Below are positions 21,190 through 33,164 of a DNA stretch of 64,000 nt, piece by piece. The stretch lies in contig NC_080164.1 of assembly GCF_950295315.1 (NCBI RefSeq), forward strand, positions 8,006,082 to 8,070,081. Reading direction: 5' to 3'. Within the stretch, counting starts at the first letter, position 1. Each line of letters opens with the position of its first letter. The DNA comes from Erinaceus europaeus (lineage: Eukaryota > Chordata > Mammalia > Eulipotyphla > Erinaceidae). The notes beneath the pieces are model-generated. The model was not told where the DNA came from. It made no database searches and worked only from the letters and a program-made list of their open reading frames with translations. The position numbers and the translations under genes are program-made.

Positions 21190-21510
21190 TTAGCCCACGG
21201 AATGGCTCCCTCACCTCTTTTTCTGTCCATAAGCCACACCTGTCTATACCTGCCTGTTACTTAGATAGCCTTCTTCCTTCTTTCCTTTCTTTCTTTCTTT
21301 CTTTCTTTCTCTCTTTCTTTCTTCCTTAACAGTTGTTTCTTTGACTCAGACCTGGAATTGGTGAGTCTTAGCTGTCACTCTCCCAGTGTGGCACCAGATG
21401 TTCCTGAGTATGGCTCTTCCATCCCCGGAATCTCTTCCTCACTCTTTTCTTTCTGTCCATGAGCCACACATATCTGTACTCACCTGTGGCTTGTTGAGTT
21501 TCCAATGAAA
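21190..21510 (-). repeat. two related blocks about 235 bp apart, possible L1 5' UTR
   Basis: The block tttctgtccataagccacac (near 21221-21240) recurs as tttctgtccatgagccacac (near 21450-21470), with similar flanks (ggaatggctccctcac and ggaatctcttcctcac). A CTTT-rich simple repeat separates them (21270-21330). Position just upstream of an L1 makes promoter monomers one option. A decayed LTR is another. Confidence 0.45.
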
Positions 21511-21574
21511 GTCTGGTCTTACTTTGTCAAGTTTTCAGCTGATTTTTGTAACATATATACTCATTTAGGTGCTC

Positions 21575-21738
21575 CTTAATTTTTTAAAATTATCTTTATC
21601 TGTTGGATAGAGACAGCTGAGAGGGAGAGAGATAGAGAGACACCTGCAGATCTGCTTCACCACTCATGAAGCTTCCCCCTTGTAGGTAGGTTCTAGGGGC
21701 TCAAACTCAGGTCCTTGTACATTGTAATACGTGTTCAG
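21575..21738 (-). mobile_element. SINE family B, head damaged
   Basis: Minus-strand body (cacctgcagatctgcttcac, gaagcttcccccttgtaggt) with an ATTT-rich tail. The head past 21735 no longer matches. Confidence 0.8.
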
Positions 21739-21837
21739 ATGATTGATTGTTGTTTCTTTATTTAGTTGACCAGGGAGAGAAAACCATAGCTATTGCTACT
21801 CCATAGCCAGGCTTTCAAAGTCTCCAAGCTTGGTGGG

Positions 21838-22051
21838 TTTTTTTTTTTTTTTCTTACAATTTTTTAGTGCTTTTATTATTGTACTGGAGACAGAAATTGA
21901 GAGTGGAAGAGGAATTAGATAGGGAAGGACACAGAGAGGCCTACAGCCCTGCTTCACCACTCATGAAGCTTTCCCCCTACAAGTGGGGCTAGGGGCTTGA
22001 ACCTGGATCCTTGCTCACTGTAATGTGTGTGCTTAACCACTGCCTGGCCCC
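21838..22051 (-). mobile_element. SINE family B
   Basis: Complete minus-strand copy from head ggggccaggcagtggttaag at the right to a T-run at 21838-21852. Confidence 0.88.
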
Positions 22052-22257
22052 TCTTCTCCCTCTCTATCTTCTCCTATCATATCAGTTTCTCTCTGTCTCT
22101 GTCTCTCTGGCCACCAAGAATGCTGGACTCATCAGGCAGGTATGAATCTCTAGAAATAAGCCTGTTGGCAAATATATATATAACCAATTGGACTGAACAG
22201 ATGGTCCAATAATTTGCATGAACGAGGCTATGAGTTCATTATCAGGCACCACATTAC

Positions 22258-22288
22258 AAAAATAAATAAATAAATAAATAAATAAAAA
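22258..22288. repeat. (AAAT)n run
   Basis: Seven AAAT units, probably the tail of a decayed SINE lying immediately left of it. Confidence 0.85.
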
Positions 22289-24080
22289 TAATTGGGAAGG
22301 AAGGTAGATTAATAATAGTCCCTGGAGAGTCTATGTTTGTAGCTTTTCTCACTGCATATTTTGCATATAGTAGGAAGCCCCCATTATCTGAAGCAGTGTC
22401 TCTGTGTTCAGAATGCCTAATCCCTGATGGTTGTGCAGACTGCTGAAGAGAAAGCAGCAATGACTTCATTGAGGAATCTTGTGATGTTTCAAAACATGCT
22501 GTTTTCCCAGGATGAAGTCCCACTGGGCTCAGGAGGGATGTGCCACTATAGTACAAAGTAGTGGGGAACAAATGAACCTCACAGGTTCCTCTGTCTGTTG
22601 ACCCACTGGCTTTGATGGGATTAGCCTGTACTTTCCAGAGTACTTTGAAGCTGTGGACATGGATCCAGAGGTTGATTGGTTGATTCACCCCTATTTCATG
22701 TGGATTCTTGCCAGTTGAATGATAACTGACTCAAGCAAGTCCAGAACTTTGCTAATGCATTTAACATGGAAGGATCCTTCTGCTTTTGCTCTTTTTCCCC
22801 CCTCCATGTTATATGTTACTGAAGTCACCTTCAGAACTTCCAGACCACTGGAGCTTTGAGTGAAGAAATATATAGTGTCATTTCTTTTCTAGGCAGAAAT
22901 TTACAGTTTTTTTTGAATAATAATCAAAGGGGATTCTGCAGATGATTTGACTTCAGATTGAAAATGACACCTGAATTGGTCAGGAAAATTTCTATACACT
23001 GTATTTATTGGTCAGTTGCTACTGCTAATTCTGACATATAATGGGGAATTCATATACATTAAGTATCTCAGTCATTGTTTAACAGATGGGCAGTGGATTT
23101 ATCCTATGATTTGTTTTCCTCTATTTTCAAAATCACTCCCTTATTCCAAATGCCCCAGATACTTGCCTCAATAACAGGGTCACTTAAATATTGTCTTAGA
23201 CCCTACTGTCTGTCATTCTTGTCCCCTCTAGTGTCAGGGAATAGACAGAATATATGATTTGTTGTTCACTCTGATTGGAATGATATTTGCTTTGTCCTGG
23301 CCAAAAGAATTAGGTTTCAGTCAGCTGGTTTTCTTGGTTCTGGCAAATCTTGTTTGATATTTCTCAATTATAAAGCAGTGACTCATACTGCAGCATCTCC
23401 TGACTTAAAATTAGCACAGCAGATTGGATTTGTTAAATTGAAGGGAACTGGAAAAGAAAAGCCAACTCCTCCAGGGTCCGTGACAATCCTTCATTTGTCA
23501 GGTCACTGCCAACCTTGAGATGAAGAGAAAGGAACTTAGAAGAAAAGTGTTCTTAATCCATAAGGAATTTGATGGTTTAGCCTGACTTGGGTGTGTAACT
23601 ATATTCTGTAAAATGCTGTGGAGTGGTCATTATGCTGGGAAAAGTGGTATTAAATTATACAACAGTGCCAAATTAATCCCAGAAACCTCAGGGTGTATTA
23701 CAGTAAAGGCATATCTCTCTGCTCATATGTTCAACACAAGTCAGAGGAGGGCTATGACCAGCCCATGGACCTAAAGGACTAAGACTTTCATTACTGGCCT
23801 TCACAGCAGCAAAGAGTGACTTGATATCATATGGTCTTCTCATTGTTTCATCCAAAAGACTACCATTGCTACTTCTGCTCATCTTTCTTTTATCAAAGTC
23901 AGTCACATGGTCCCTCTTGGTTAAAAGGAGGTTAATTACAAGCCCCCATAAACTTAAGAGAAAGAGATCAAATATTGGTCAATACTGTCAAGTTGTCCTT
24001 TGTTCTTCTAGTCATTACATGGTTGCTTCACGTTTGTTACCATGCAGAAGGCACTGATCCTTATACCAATGTTTAAAAAA
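22289..24080. other. unannotated DNA
   Basis: No confident repeat. An 84-codon open frame at 23264-23518 (plus) is described among the findings. The 144-codon minus frame at 22254-22688 has no recognised domain. Confidence 0.35.
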
Positions 24081-24099
24081 AAAAAATGTCTCATTTTTT

Positions 24100-24792
24100 T
24101 CATCTCCAGGACAACTGGGCCATGAATGGTAATTGCTACTTAAGAATAAATAACTTTGTAGATATGAGCTCACATTCTGTGTTCATGAGTAGAACCATTC
24201 CAAGCTGCCCCAATTTCAGAACCCACCTTTCTCAGGTGGAAAATAGAGTATGGATCATTCCTTCAGAGGATGGAACATTCTCTGATGCTATTGATCCACA
24301 CTGAGAGCAAGGTCCTATGGGGGCCCACAAAGGGGTCTATTGTGTTGTTCCTGATAAAAATGACTGGTAACAATGGAAAGCAAGATCTATTCAAGGTCTC
24401 AGTCCATCATGTCTATTTTGGAATCTCAGGACTCTCCAACTAGGGCCCCAGCTGATGGGATGGCCTGAGAGTGACTAAAGATTCATCCTTAAAGTATGCA
24501 ATCTCTTATTCAGCTTTTTCAGTCCTTACTTTGATAAGGTTAGTTTTGGAGTGAGTGAGGGAAGTGTAATAGGGAAAGAGAGATACAGGCTGGGAGTATG
24601 GATTGACCTGCCAACTCCCATGTTCAGCAGGGAAGCAATTAAGAATCCAGACCTTCCACCTTCTGCGCCCCATAATGACCCTGGGTCCATACTCCCAGAG
24701 GGATAAATAATAGAAAAGCTATCAGGGGAGGGGATGGGATATGGAGTTCTGGTGGTGGGAATTGTGTGGAGTTGTACCCCTCTTATCCTATG
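24100..24792 (+). mobile_element. L1 3' UTR fragment, left part
   Basis: Matches the 3' end of the L1 at 13262-16192: ccctgggtccatactcccag, ggggatgggatatggag and ggtggtgggaattgtgtgga appear in order. The upstream part (24150-24560) matches 45430-45945 instead, so the family has a longer alternative 3' UTR. Confidence 0.8.
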
Positions 24793-25049
24793 TTTTTTCT
24801 TTTTCTTTTTTTTTCTATTGTTGTAATTATTGTTGTAGTTATTATCGTTGCCATCATTGTTGGATAGGACAGAGAGAAATGGAGAGAGGAGGGGGAGGCA
24901 GGGGGGAAGAGAAAGATAGACAGCTGCAGACCTGCTTCACCACCTATTTAGCGACTCCCCTGCAGGTGGGGAACCAAAGGCTTGAACTGGGATCCAGTCC
25001 TGGCACTTTGCGCCACATGTGCTTAACCTGCTGCTATAGCCCGACTCCC
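24793..25049 (-). mobile_element. SINE family A inside the L1 3' end
   Basis: Minus-strand copy with head gggagtcgggctatagcagc at the right. The L1 phrase tcctatg lies on both sides (24787-24793 and 25051-25057), marking the target duplication. Confidence 0.9.
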
Positions 25050-25106
25050 ATCCTATGGTTTCTGTCAGTATTTCCTTTTTATAAATAAATTTTTTAAAAA
25101 AGGATA
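25050..25106 (+). mobile_element. L1 3' end, right part
   Basis: Completes the L1: tttctgtcagtatttccttt then an A-rich end near 25090-25105. Confidence 0.75.
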
Positions 25107-25156
25107 AATAACTCTTTTCTTCTTTCTTCAAAGATCCCTACACTGAAAATACAGTA

Positions 25157-25517
25157 TGTTGTTGGGAAATTGTGCAGATGCGGTCACATCCACCATGTTA
25201 TCCCTCAGGGTATTGTCAATTCCTGTGAGAGTTGAAACGATATTCCCGGAGTACCTTTCCCAACCAATCCTGTCACTTCTGGTTTTTGCCCTATAAAGCC
25301 CTCCTGTTTCTGTCTCTCTCTCTCTTGCTCGCTTTTCACCTTGGTGACCAGATGCAGGGAGGGGTGCTGCGCATAGCAGGAGGTGGCCATTTTGCTAGCT
25401 CCACATGGCCCAAACTGCTGTGTTCTCACCCAACTCTGAGGTGCCCGCATGAATAAAGATTTGTGTTCCCTCTCCACTCCAGATCTCCTCTCTCTCCTCT
25501 GCTTGGAAGCCTGACAC
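25157..25517 (+). mobile_element. solo LTR, second retroviral type
   Basis: Promoter layout of a retroviral LTR: ccaatcc (near 25263), TATA ctataaagc (near 25291) and AATAAA (25452-25457), followed by about 60 bp of U5 ending in gcctgaca. The start is taken at tgttgttggg but no clean duplication was found. It shares the block gctagctccacatggccc and aataaagatttgtgttcc with the LTR end at 50516, so both are one family. Confidence 0.65.
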
Positions 25518-25568
25518 TATGTATCACTAAATGGAGGCAAAGTTACTATGTTAAATACTGCTGCATGA

Positions 25569-25745
25569 AAGGACTGGAGAGATAGCTCACTTGGGTAGTG
25601 CTTTGTCATATGTGCAACCCAGCCTAGAGTCCAATTCCCACTGTATCAAGGCAGCTTACTTTTGTGGCCTCTCTCTCTCTCCTTCTTCCTCTCCCTCACT
25701 CTCCCTCTGTCCTTCTCTGCCTGTCTCTAAAACAAACAAAGAAGT
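25569..25745 (+). mobile_element. type C tRNA-like SINE
   Basis: Head aggactggagagatagctca, B-box-like gagtccaattccc, a CT-rich body and an A-rich end (aacaaacaaagaagtaaata). It is distinct from families A and B. Confidence 0.5.
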
Positions 25746-27440
25746 AAATACACATTAGTCATAGAACCAGGAAATTCTGAATTCCAAGTGGAGGGTATTC
25801 TAGGGTTTCCCACCTATAGAAGCAAACTCTCTTGTAACTAGACTCTTTGAGGACTCACTTACTCTTTTTTTTTGTTTGCTTTGATGATCATCTCTGGAAT
25901 GATCTATTTCCACTTTTTTTTTTCCTTTTTTGGCCATTCCTGATGTGACCCCTGGGTCTTATCCTACTGGAGCTGATTTCACAAAAGTTTTCTCTTCTAT
26001 TGTTTTTCTTTCTTTCTTTCTTTCTTTTTTTTTTACATTAAAGCTAATCATTCCTGAGCTCACCTTCTTTATAATCCTCAGACACTGGTATAATCCTTCC
26101 ATCTCATTCTATCTCCTGGACTCAAATATTCATTAAATTCATAAACTGCTTCTCATATCACTATTGACCATCATCTTGTCAAACAGTTTACCTTTTTATG
26201 CCACGAATCCTTTTTCCTTAGCACCTGTAATGTCAGTGTTTGAATCCTCTTCTTTTTATCTAGTCTGAAAGTTAATTAAACATATGTCAAGTTTGTTTGC
26301 TTATCTTAGTTATCCTCACTCTTGGCACCAGATTGGACTACATTAGACTGCAGTAACTCCTAAGGCTATAATAGCTAGTAGAATATACAAATGCCTGTTT
26401 GGTTTTTCTTTTTTTTTTTTTTATTCTCATGTTAGTTGCTAGCAGCTAACCATTGTACATACAGTACCATCAAAGACACCTTGCTACAACAAAGCTAGTA
26501 TTAATGGAAGAGCTAATATGCTCTGGAAATTCATTGATGTTTACACACGTTGAACTTACTCAAAGTTACAGAGTCAGAATCTGAATCTCATTTCACTTAT
26601 TCCAAATCTGATGGCTTTTATATTTCATTTCAATTTTTTGAAGTTATATACTTTCAGTAGTTTTTGTAACATTTAGTTTAGGAAAGAAGTTGCTTTCAAG
26701 AATTGCTTCTAGAAATTACATATGTGGTGGATTATATACCAAAGGGGTTTTCTCTGGAGTAGGAAGGCCTGGGGGGGGATAGGATATTTGGGTCCTGTTG
26801 CTGGAAGAAGAAGTCTATGCTGAGGGTGAGAAATTGTACTGTAAACCATCATCCACTCCCCATAAAGTGATAAAAAAAAATATATGCACTGGACTCATCC
26901 AGGGATCTTGTTAAAATGCAAACTCTGATTTGGTGAGATAAACCTGAAGCACTCGATTTCAAACAGAAGATCCCTGGTTATCCTAATGCTGATGGTCTGT
27001 GAATAATGTCGTGTAGCTAAACTCTAAAATATTCTTGCAAGAATAAAAGAAAACTCTGGGGAAGACTTTGCAAATGTGAGCAGTTATCTAGGACAATGAC
27101 TTTTCTGGCTGTCTAGGTAGATACTTAAAATTTACACATCAAGCAAACACACACACACACACACAGATATGTACACAATTATTATGGGAAAGAGATGAAA
27201 TACACATTAGTTCTCAATGTTAAGTGCACTCTTTACTGAGAATGACCTAAGAGGCATTAATAAAAATGCTTCTTAGAACTTCTTTAGAACAATCTACTTT
27301 GAAGCAAAGCAAACAGGACACTTATCAATGCCTTTGATAATTAATTGGCCCACAATTTATATCACTATAAAGTTAACTATTTAATTTTCATCTGAAACTA
27401 GGAAATATCAGAAAGATGTATTCTTACTAGAAAAAGCCTT
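25746..27440. other. unannotated DNA
   Basis: T-runs at 25865-25935 and 26407-26423, a small (TTTC)n near 26007-26030 and a short (CA)n at 27150-27165. A stretch at 26740-26880 ending in an A-run may be a decayed LINE 3' end. No exon was recognised. Confidence 0.35.
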
Positions 27441-27442
27441 CT

Positions 27443-27664
27443 CGGGGGGGGCGGGGGCAAGAGGTGATGTGTCTGGTTAAGTACAGACATTACGGAGCAA
27501 GCACAAGGAACCAGGTCCGAGGCCCCACCTGCAGGGAGAAAGCTTCCCAAGTGGTGAAGCAGGGCTGCAGGTGTCTCTGTCTTTCTCCCTCTCTACCTCA
27601 TCCACCCCTTTCAATTTCTCTCTGTCTCTATCCAATAATAAATATATTGATTTTTTTTTTTTTT
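27443..27664 (+). mobile_element. SINE family B
   Basis: A G-rich altered head, then the family B body (gggagaaagcttcccaagtg, gaagcagggctgcaggtgtc) and the ccaataataaata tail followed by a T-run. Confidence 0.82.
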
Positions 27665-29526
27665 ACAAAGCCTCCTCAGAGTGTACATTTCAAAGATTTA
27701 AATTCAAACTGGGATCCATACCCAGATGAAAGGACCATTTTTAGTCTACAATGTAGAACTGTGAAATCCATCTAATTGTTCAGTCTCTAAGAATTTTCAG
27801 ATGTAGCCCTGCTTCATCAAGGATATAGTACTACTGCAGTGGAGGGATGAAAGGAGGGATTGGCGTGCGAATGTCATCCTTAATGCAATGAGCTATCAAA
27901 CATGAATCAGAAACAAATTTAAAATACTACTCCAAAATGGCTGAAGATTAAGGGAGCCCACTGAAATATGTTATGGTTGAAGATGCAGGAAGATAGTAAG
28001 AAGATCATTTAAGGAAGAATATAAGAGTGTTTTGTGGAGAACATGTTATCCATAGTCCCATGAGTGTGAATTTAGAACACTGCCTAAGAAGTTGTGTTCT
28101 ATTTAAGGACACTGATGTCTGGATATTTCTCAAATATTTTTGAAGAAATAACTTAAGTGTGTACACTCTGTGCTGCAGTTCTTAGTTGGCCTGAGTTTAT
28201 AATATGGATGTTAATTGTGGTTCCTTCAGGACAGTAATCACTTTCCAAGTATTTGCTCAAACTATATTCAACCAATACCAGTATATCTCTCTTAATGATT
28301 CAGTTAAAGCCCAGGCATGTTGCTGAAAAATCTGTTGTGAATTAGATCACATCTTACAGAACTCTTTATTGTTGCCAGGGGGCCAGGGGGCCAATCTCCA
28401 GGGAAAGACTGGCTTATACCATCTAAGAGGTAACAGTGCTCATGGCATTCTTATTATGAGAACAATTTTCATTCTGATGTATTCAAAACATTCATGAAAA
28501 TATTTTCTTTAAAAAATGAGAATCATAGATATAACACTTGGAACCTATCATTATCATGAGTGGCTTGACAGCTTATTATTTTCTTAAAGCTTAAAAGTAT
28601 TAATTTGTTTCTCAAATACATAAACTAACAAAAGAAATACATTTTTATTAAAGGAAAAACATATTGTAATTATGGACACAATCAATGATGAATTATGGAA
28701 GTTCTGAACTGGGTACATATCCACATGCAAAAATTAATTAACACACCTATAAAATCTTGGGCAACCTGTGGTCTGGGGAGCAACATGACTGACTGATGAA
28801 TAAAATGTATAAAGCAGGTCTTCACTAGCAAACTTTTTACTTGTTTTTTGACCATATCAAATTGTCCCTAAGAATTGTCACTCAAAATTTGTATTTAATT
28901 AATGGCACATTAGACTATTATAGGTAACAGGTTTGTTTGTTTTAAAAGAATATTTTGTTCCCCAAAGATCTCTTTAGAATTTAGCTTGTCTAACTTACTA
29001 CTTCTTTTATGCTAGAACTGAACTCTGATCCAAACAGAATTTTCTTACACAACAGATGTGCAAAAAAATTTTATTTATCCATTCATTTGGTCATGGACTT
29101 ATCAACCAGGATAATGTCCATCAGAGTAATGGGAAGAGTAAAATATATTTCTAGTCTCTAGAAGCTTCTGTTTTAGTGGTACTTTAATATATAATGCCTT
29201 ATCCTAAATTTGGTAGAAGATAAACTCACAGAAGCTTTCTAGATGGTGCAATACAATTTTATTGGTGAATGCTCTAATCATAAAAGGAATAGCAAACAGA
29301 TGTTGCCACTTCAAAAACAACTTGGTCTATATTAAGGAGACTCTCCACTTTAGGAAAGAAAAGTAGTATGCCATGGTTCTATTAGGAAGATTTAAAATAT
29401 AGAAATGTAGTTCATTCATAGAGTGACATAATTTAAGTCAAAATTATTGAATTATTGTTTAGATTACCAAAAAAAAAAAAAGATCATAGAGTTAAAAAGA
29501 AAAGATCTGGAACATGTCCCAGATAG
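27665..29526. other. unannotated AT-rich DNA
   Basis: About 1.9 kb, the longest stretch in the window without a recognised repeat or gene. Confidence 0.4.
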
Positions 29527-29687
29527 TCTAGTTGTTATTTGTGCCGGAATTATATTTGTATGTTTAGTAAGCAGAAAACATAGTTTCTAACCACTGGTCT
29601 CTGAGATACAGACCAATTGGTCACTGAGCAGAATAATCTCATTTGTAACAAAAGAAAAAGAAAACGTAACTCATGAGAAATCCCTAG
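29527..29687. repeat. local duplication, copy 1
   Basis: 161 bp that recur 341 bp downstream at 29868-30028 in the same orientation, with only about ten differences and no gaps. The copies start tctagttgttatttgtgcc and end cctag. Confidence 0.92.
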
Positions 29688-29867
29688 TTGTGATATCAGG
29701 AGTCAAGAAAAACTATTTACTATGGTCTTATTTACATGGATTTATTCATCATTCTTGTATATTATAGATTTTATTGTTTCTTTTTCAAGACTCAGTCTTT
29801 GCTTTTGATGAGGATTTTTTTTATTGTTTTTCTATCTTCTAATTGATTATCTTACTCTTTATAAAAT

Positions 29868-30028
29868 TCTAGTTGTTATTTGTGCCAGAATTGTATTTGT
29901 ATATTTAGTAAGCAGAAAACATAGTTTCTAATCATTGGTCTCTGAGATACAGACCAATTGGTCACTGAGCAGAATAACCTCATTTGTAACAAAAGAAAAA
30001 GAAAACGTAACTCATGAGGAATGCCTAG
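29868..30028. repeat. local duplication, copy 2
   Basis: Partner of 29527-29687. Immediately downstream (30040-30085) a short TATA-rich tandem, atagtatataatatagtata, follows. Confidence 0.92.
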
Positions 30029-30095
30029 TAATAGTTATAGTCATAGTGTATAATATAGTATATAATATAGTATATAATAGTTATAGTACTTTAGT

Positions 30096-30480
30096 GTTTA
30101 ACAAGGTTGTAAGATAACAGGGGTATAATCCCACACAGTTCCCACAACCAGAGTTCTGTGTCCCATCCTCTCCATTGGAAGCTTCCCTATTCTGCATCCT
30201 TCTGGGAGTATGGACCAAAATTCTTTATTGGGTACAGAAAGTGGAAGGTCTGGCTTCTGTAATTGCTTCTCCACTTGACATAGGCATTGGCAGGTGGATC
30301 TGTAGCCCCCCGCCTGTTTCTGTCTGTCCCTAGTGGGGCAGGGCTCTGGGGAGGTGAGGTTCTAAGTATCTTATTGCCATTCTCATGTTAACTTTGGAAC
30401 TGTTCTTTTTCTAGTGTGCTGGGGTTGAGAATTAGGTTACTGTTTAAGATCTTTTCCCCTTTTATGTTTAAAAGGAGTTT
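30096..30480 (-). mobile_element. L1 3' end fragment
   Basis: In reverse complement it carries the L1 3' UTR phrases ctgtgtgggattatacccct, ggtccatactcccagaagga and gcaattacagaagccagacc in order. It is 5'-truncated. Confidence 0.8.
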
Positions 30481-30496
30481 GATGTCTTCCACCTTT

Positions 30497-30716
30497 ATTA
30501 CTATTATTATTAGGAGGAGACCTTAACACATGAGCAATTTCACCACTCTTATGCCAAAATTTTCATTCAGATATAGAGACAGAGGGAGACAGACACTACT
30601 ATACCCAAACTTCTTCAAGTTGGGTATGACTCTCCCATAAGATCTTGGGATTCAAACCCAGGCTGTGCTCATGAGAAAGCATATCTCATCCAGTGAGCCA
30701 TCTTTCTGAATCTCCA
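30497..30716 (-). mobile_element. type C tRNA-like SINE
   Basis: In reverse complement: agaaagatggctcactggat (A-box region), then gggtttgaatcccaag (B-box region), and an AATAAT-rich tail at the left. It resembles the copy at 25569. Confidence 0.5.
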
Positions 30717-31569
30717 CTTCTATCTTTTCACTCATATTTATATTCACACGTCTTCTTCAGTTCTGAATTCCTAATAAACAGCTCCAGTATTCAGATGTCT
30801 GTTCAAAATACTCTAATTTCAGAGAATCTCCATCTGCTGGGAAATTCTTAGGGTATAAGTGAAGTGTCCAGTTAGATAAATTCTGATGTTTTTGTGTCAC
30901 AGAAATGTAATAACCTGACGTCAGAAGCCATGTCTAGTGTGTAGACATTCTGTGGGTCTTAATGCAGTAAACTCCTTTCTTGAGGCATCTATAAAGAGCA
31001 GCTGCCTTTAAGAGAGGAATGTGTGGCCTTGCTTTGTATAGTGGTTTGTAATTTGCTGCCCTTAGATTAGCGTCTTCCTACTTCAGACAGCCTTATAGAG
31101 GAGAGATTATTGAAGCCATAAACCCAAGATTATAAATATCTTACCCGAACCCCAATAAATCTGTACTTCATATGAAGCATGTTATTTTTGACAACAGGCC
31201 CAATTTCTTTGGAAATCACGTAGCAAGAAATCAGGGAGATAATCTTCTAAAGAATCACATCATGGTTTCACAGAAGGCTCTTGTCAGTCCTCACTCAAAA
31301 TGTAACACATTAGCCCATCAGATACCACAGTCTGAGTGGTCAGACCTCACAACAGAAAGTTCATTTTTCCCTTTCCCTTAGGACAGGAATTTCCACATCC
31401 TAGAAACCATTTGTCTTCAAGATTTCATTTTAAACACTGGCATAGGATTTTTTTTTCAAATGTCATTCTAGCCTTGAACAAGACTGGGATAAATCAGATA
31501 TATATTTTTTCTTTTTTGGGAACTTCCTGGCCCTAGTGACCCCATAATGGTGTGTGTACGGTGTGTGTG
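30717..31569. other. unannotated DNA
   Basis: No recognised repeat or exon. Confidence 0.35.
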
Positions 31570-31570
31570 G

Positions 31571-31583
31571 TGGGGGGGGGGGG
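31571..31583. repeat. G-run after (GT)n
   Basis: Short GT-rich stretch followed by about 12 G residues, just before a young SINE. Confidence 0.8.
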
Positions 31584-31616
31584 ATTGGGAGAATCTATAA
31601 AAAGATTCTAGGTTTT

Positions 31617-31900
31617 GGGAGTCGGGCGGTGGCGCAGTGGGTTAAGCGCATGTGGCGCAAAGCGCTGGAACCGGCGGAAGGATCCAGGTTCGAGCCCCCG
31701 GCTCCCCACCTGCAGGGGAGTCGCTTCACAGGCGGTGAAGCAGGTCTGCGGGTGTCTGTCTTTCTCTCCCCCTCTCTGTCTTCCCCTCCTCTCTCCATTT
31801 CTCTCTGTCCTATCCAACAACGAATTGCGTCAACAAGGGCAATAATAATAACCACAACGAAGCTACAACAAGGGCAACAAAAGGGGAAAAAAAAAAAAAA
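31617..31900 (+). mobile_element. SINE family A, young copy
   Basis: Near-consensus head gggagtcgggcggtggcgca and B-box ggttcgagcccc, with CpG sites still present. The duplication aaagattctaggttt is perfect (31601-31615 and 31901-31915). Preserved CpGs plus the perfect duplication make it one of the youngest insertions here. Confidence 0.95.
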
Positions 31901-32105
31901 AAAGATTCTAGGTTTCCAATCACTGAGGAAGAGAGGCGCATGTAACATCTCCAGGGAATAAGCACATTGGTGTTCAAAGTCCAGAGAATTGAACTAAGTT
32001 GGGGAGAGTTTGTGGACTTTCTGGGTGAATCAACTGGTGTCAATGTTTTCATCAGTCAATTCCTCACTCTAGGAACAACTAATTCTCTGGGTTCTCAAAC
32101 TAGAT

Positions 32106-32239
32106 TTTTTTTTTTTTTTAATTAGCACCAGGGTTACTGCTGTGGTTCAGTGCCTGCAAGACAAATCCACCACACCTGATGGCTATTTTTCCTTTGCTAT
32201 TGTTTTTGTTTTTTAGGACAGGGCCAAATTGATAAAAGA

Positions 32240-32280
<41 letters not shown>

Positions 32281-32391
32281 GCAGACCTGCTTTGCCACAT
32301 GCAAAGCTTTCCCACTGTGGCAGGGAGACGGGATGTGAGCCTGTGTGCTGGTAATGTGTATACTCAGTTAAGTGTGCCACTGCCTGGCCCC
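32106..32391 (-). mobile_element. SINE family B, long form, with (GA)n expansion
   Basis: Head ggggccaggcagtggcacac at the right. The extra 3' module is present at 32129-32190, so the module also occurs in family B. The pyrimidine-rich body has grown into a clean (GA)n run at 32243-32274 on the plus strand. Confidence 0.88.
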
Positions 32392-32743
32392 TACAATGAA
32401 TTTCATACAGTTGGAGCTTTTTGGATAATAATTACCAAATTAGGACTCCAGCACTAAAGGATCTAAATGTGACTAATTTAATTAATTTTGATGTATCGAT
32501 CACAGACCAATTATCCATTTTTCATGGCTTAGCAAGTATTTATTGAGCAGATATGTTCTGCCTGGAGTAGGAGACACAGACATTTGAATCAAGGTTGCCC
32601 TTTTGATATATTGGGTGTTGGGTAAATAACTTTCTATATAGATGCCCACTGAGTAGAGCGACAGCTTATCTGAACATGCAAGTATGCACTCAAGAATCTG
32701 AACCCTGATTCTGTAATGCTATCACCGGCTGAAATAAACTTCT
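32392..32743. other. unannotated DNA
   Basis: No recognised feature. Confidence 0.35.
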
Positions 32744-32758
32744 AAAAGTGAATTTCTA

Positions 32759-33052
32759 GAGAGTTGGGCAGTAGCGCAGTGGGTTAACCACATGTGGTGT
32801 AAAGCACAAGGACCGGCTAAGGATCCTGGTTCGAGCCCCCAGCCCCCCACGTGCAGGGGAGTCCCTTCACAGGCGGTGAAGCAGGTCTGCAGGTGTCTGT
32901 CTTTCTCTCCCCCTCTCTGTCTTCCCCTCCTCTCTCCTTTTCTCTCTGTCCTATCCAACAACGATGACAACAATAATAACTACAACAATAAAACAACAAG
33001 GGCAACAAAAGGGAATAAGTAAATTTTTTTTAAAAAAAGAAACCGTTAAAAA
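32759..33052 (+). mobile_element. SINE family A
   Basis: Complete copy with duplication aaaagtgaatttcta at 32744-32758 and 33053-33067 (perfect). Confidence 0.94.
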
Positions 33053-33164
33053 AAAAGTGAATTTCTACATAAAGTGTATGTATCACCAAAATCAGTGTGT
33101 CAGCAGTGTCTATCAACACAATCTCCTGCGAATCCATGCAGGGGATATTATCAAGGGCAGTGAA

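Noticed and set aside
22254..22688. 144-codon minus-strand frame
   Set aside because: No recognised domain or repeat; it starts in ordinary sequence and ends in the (AAAT)n run. Length alone is not enough.
31554..31961. Overlapping frames of 117-135 codons on both strands
   Set aside because: They read through a near-consensus SINE, whose body is open in several frames. The same wording recurs in every copy.
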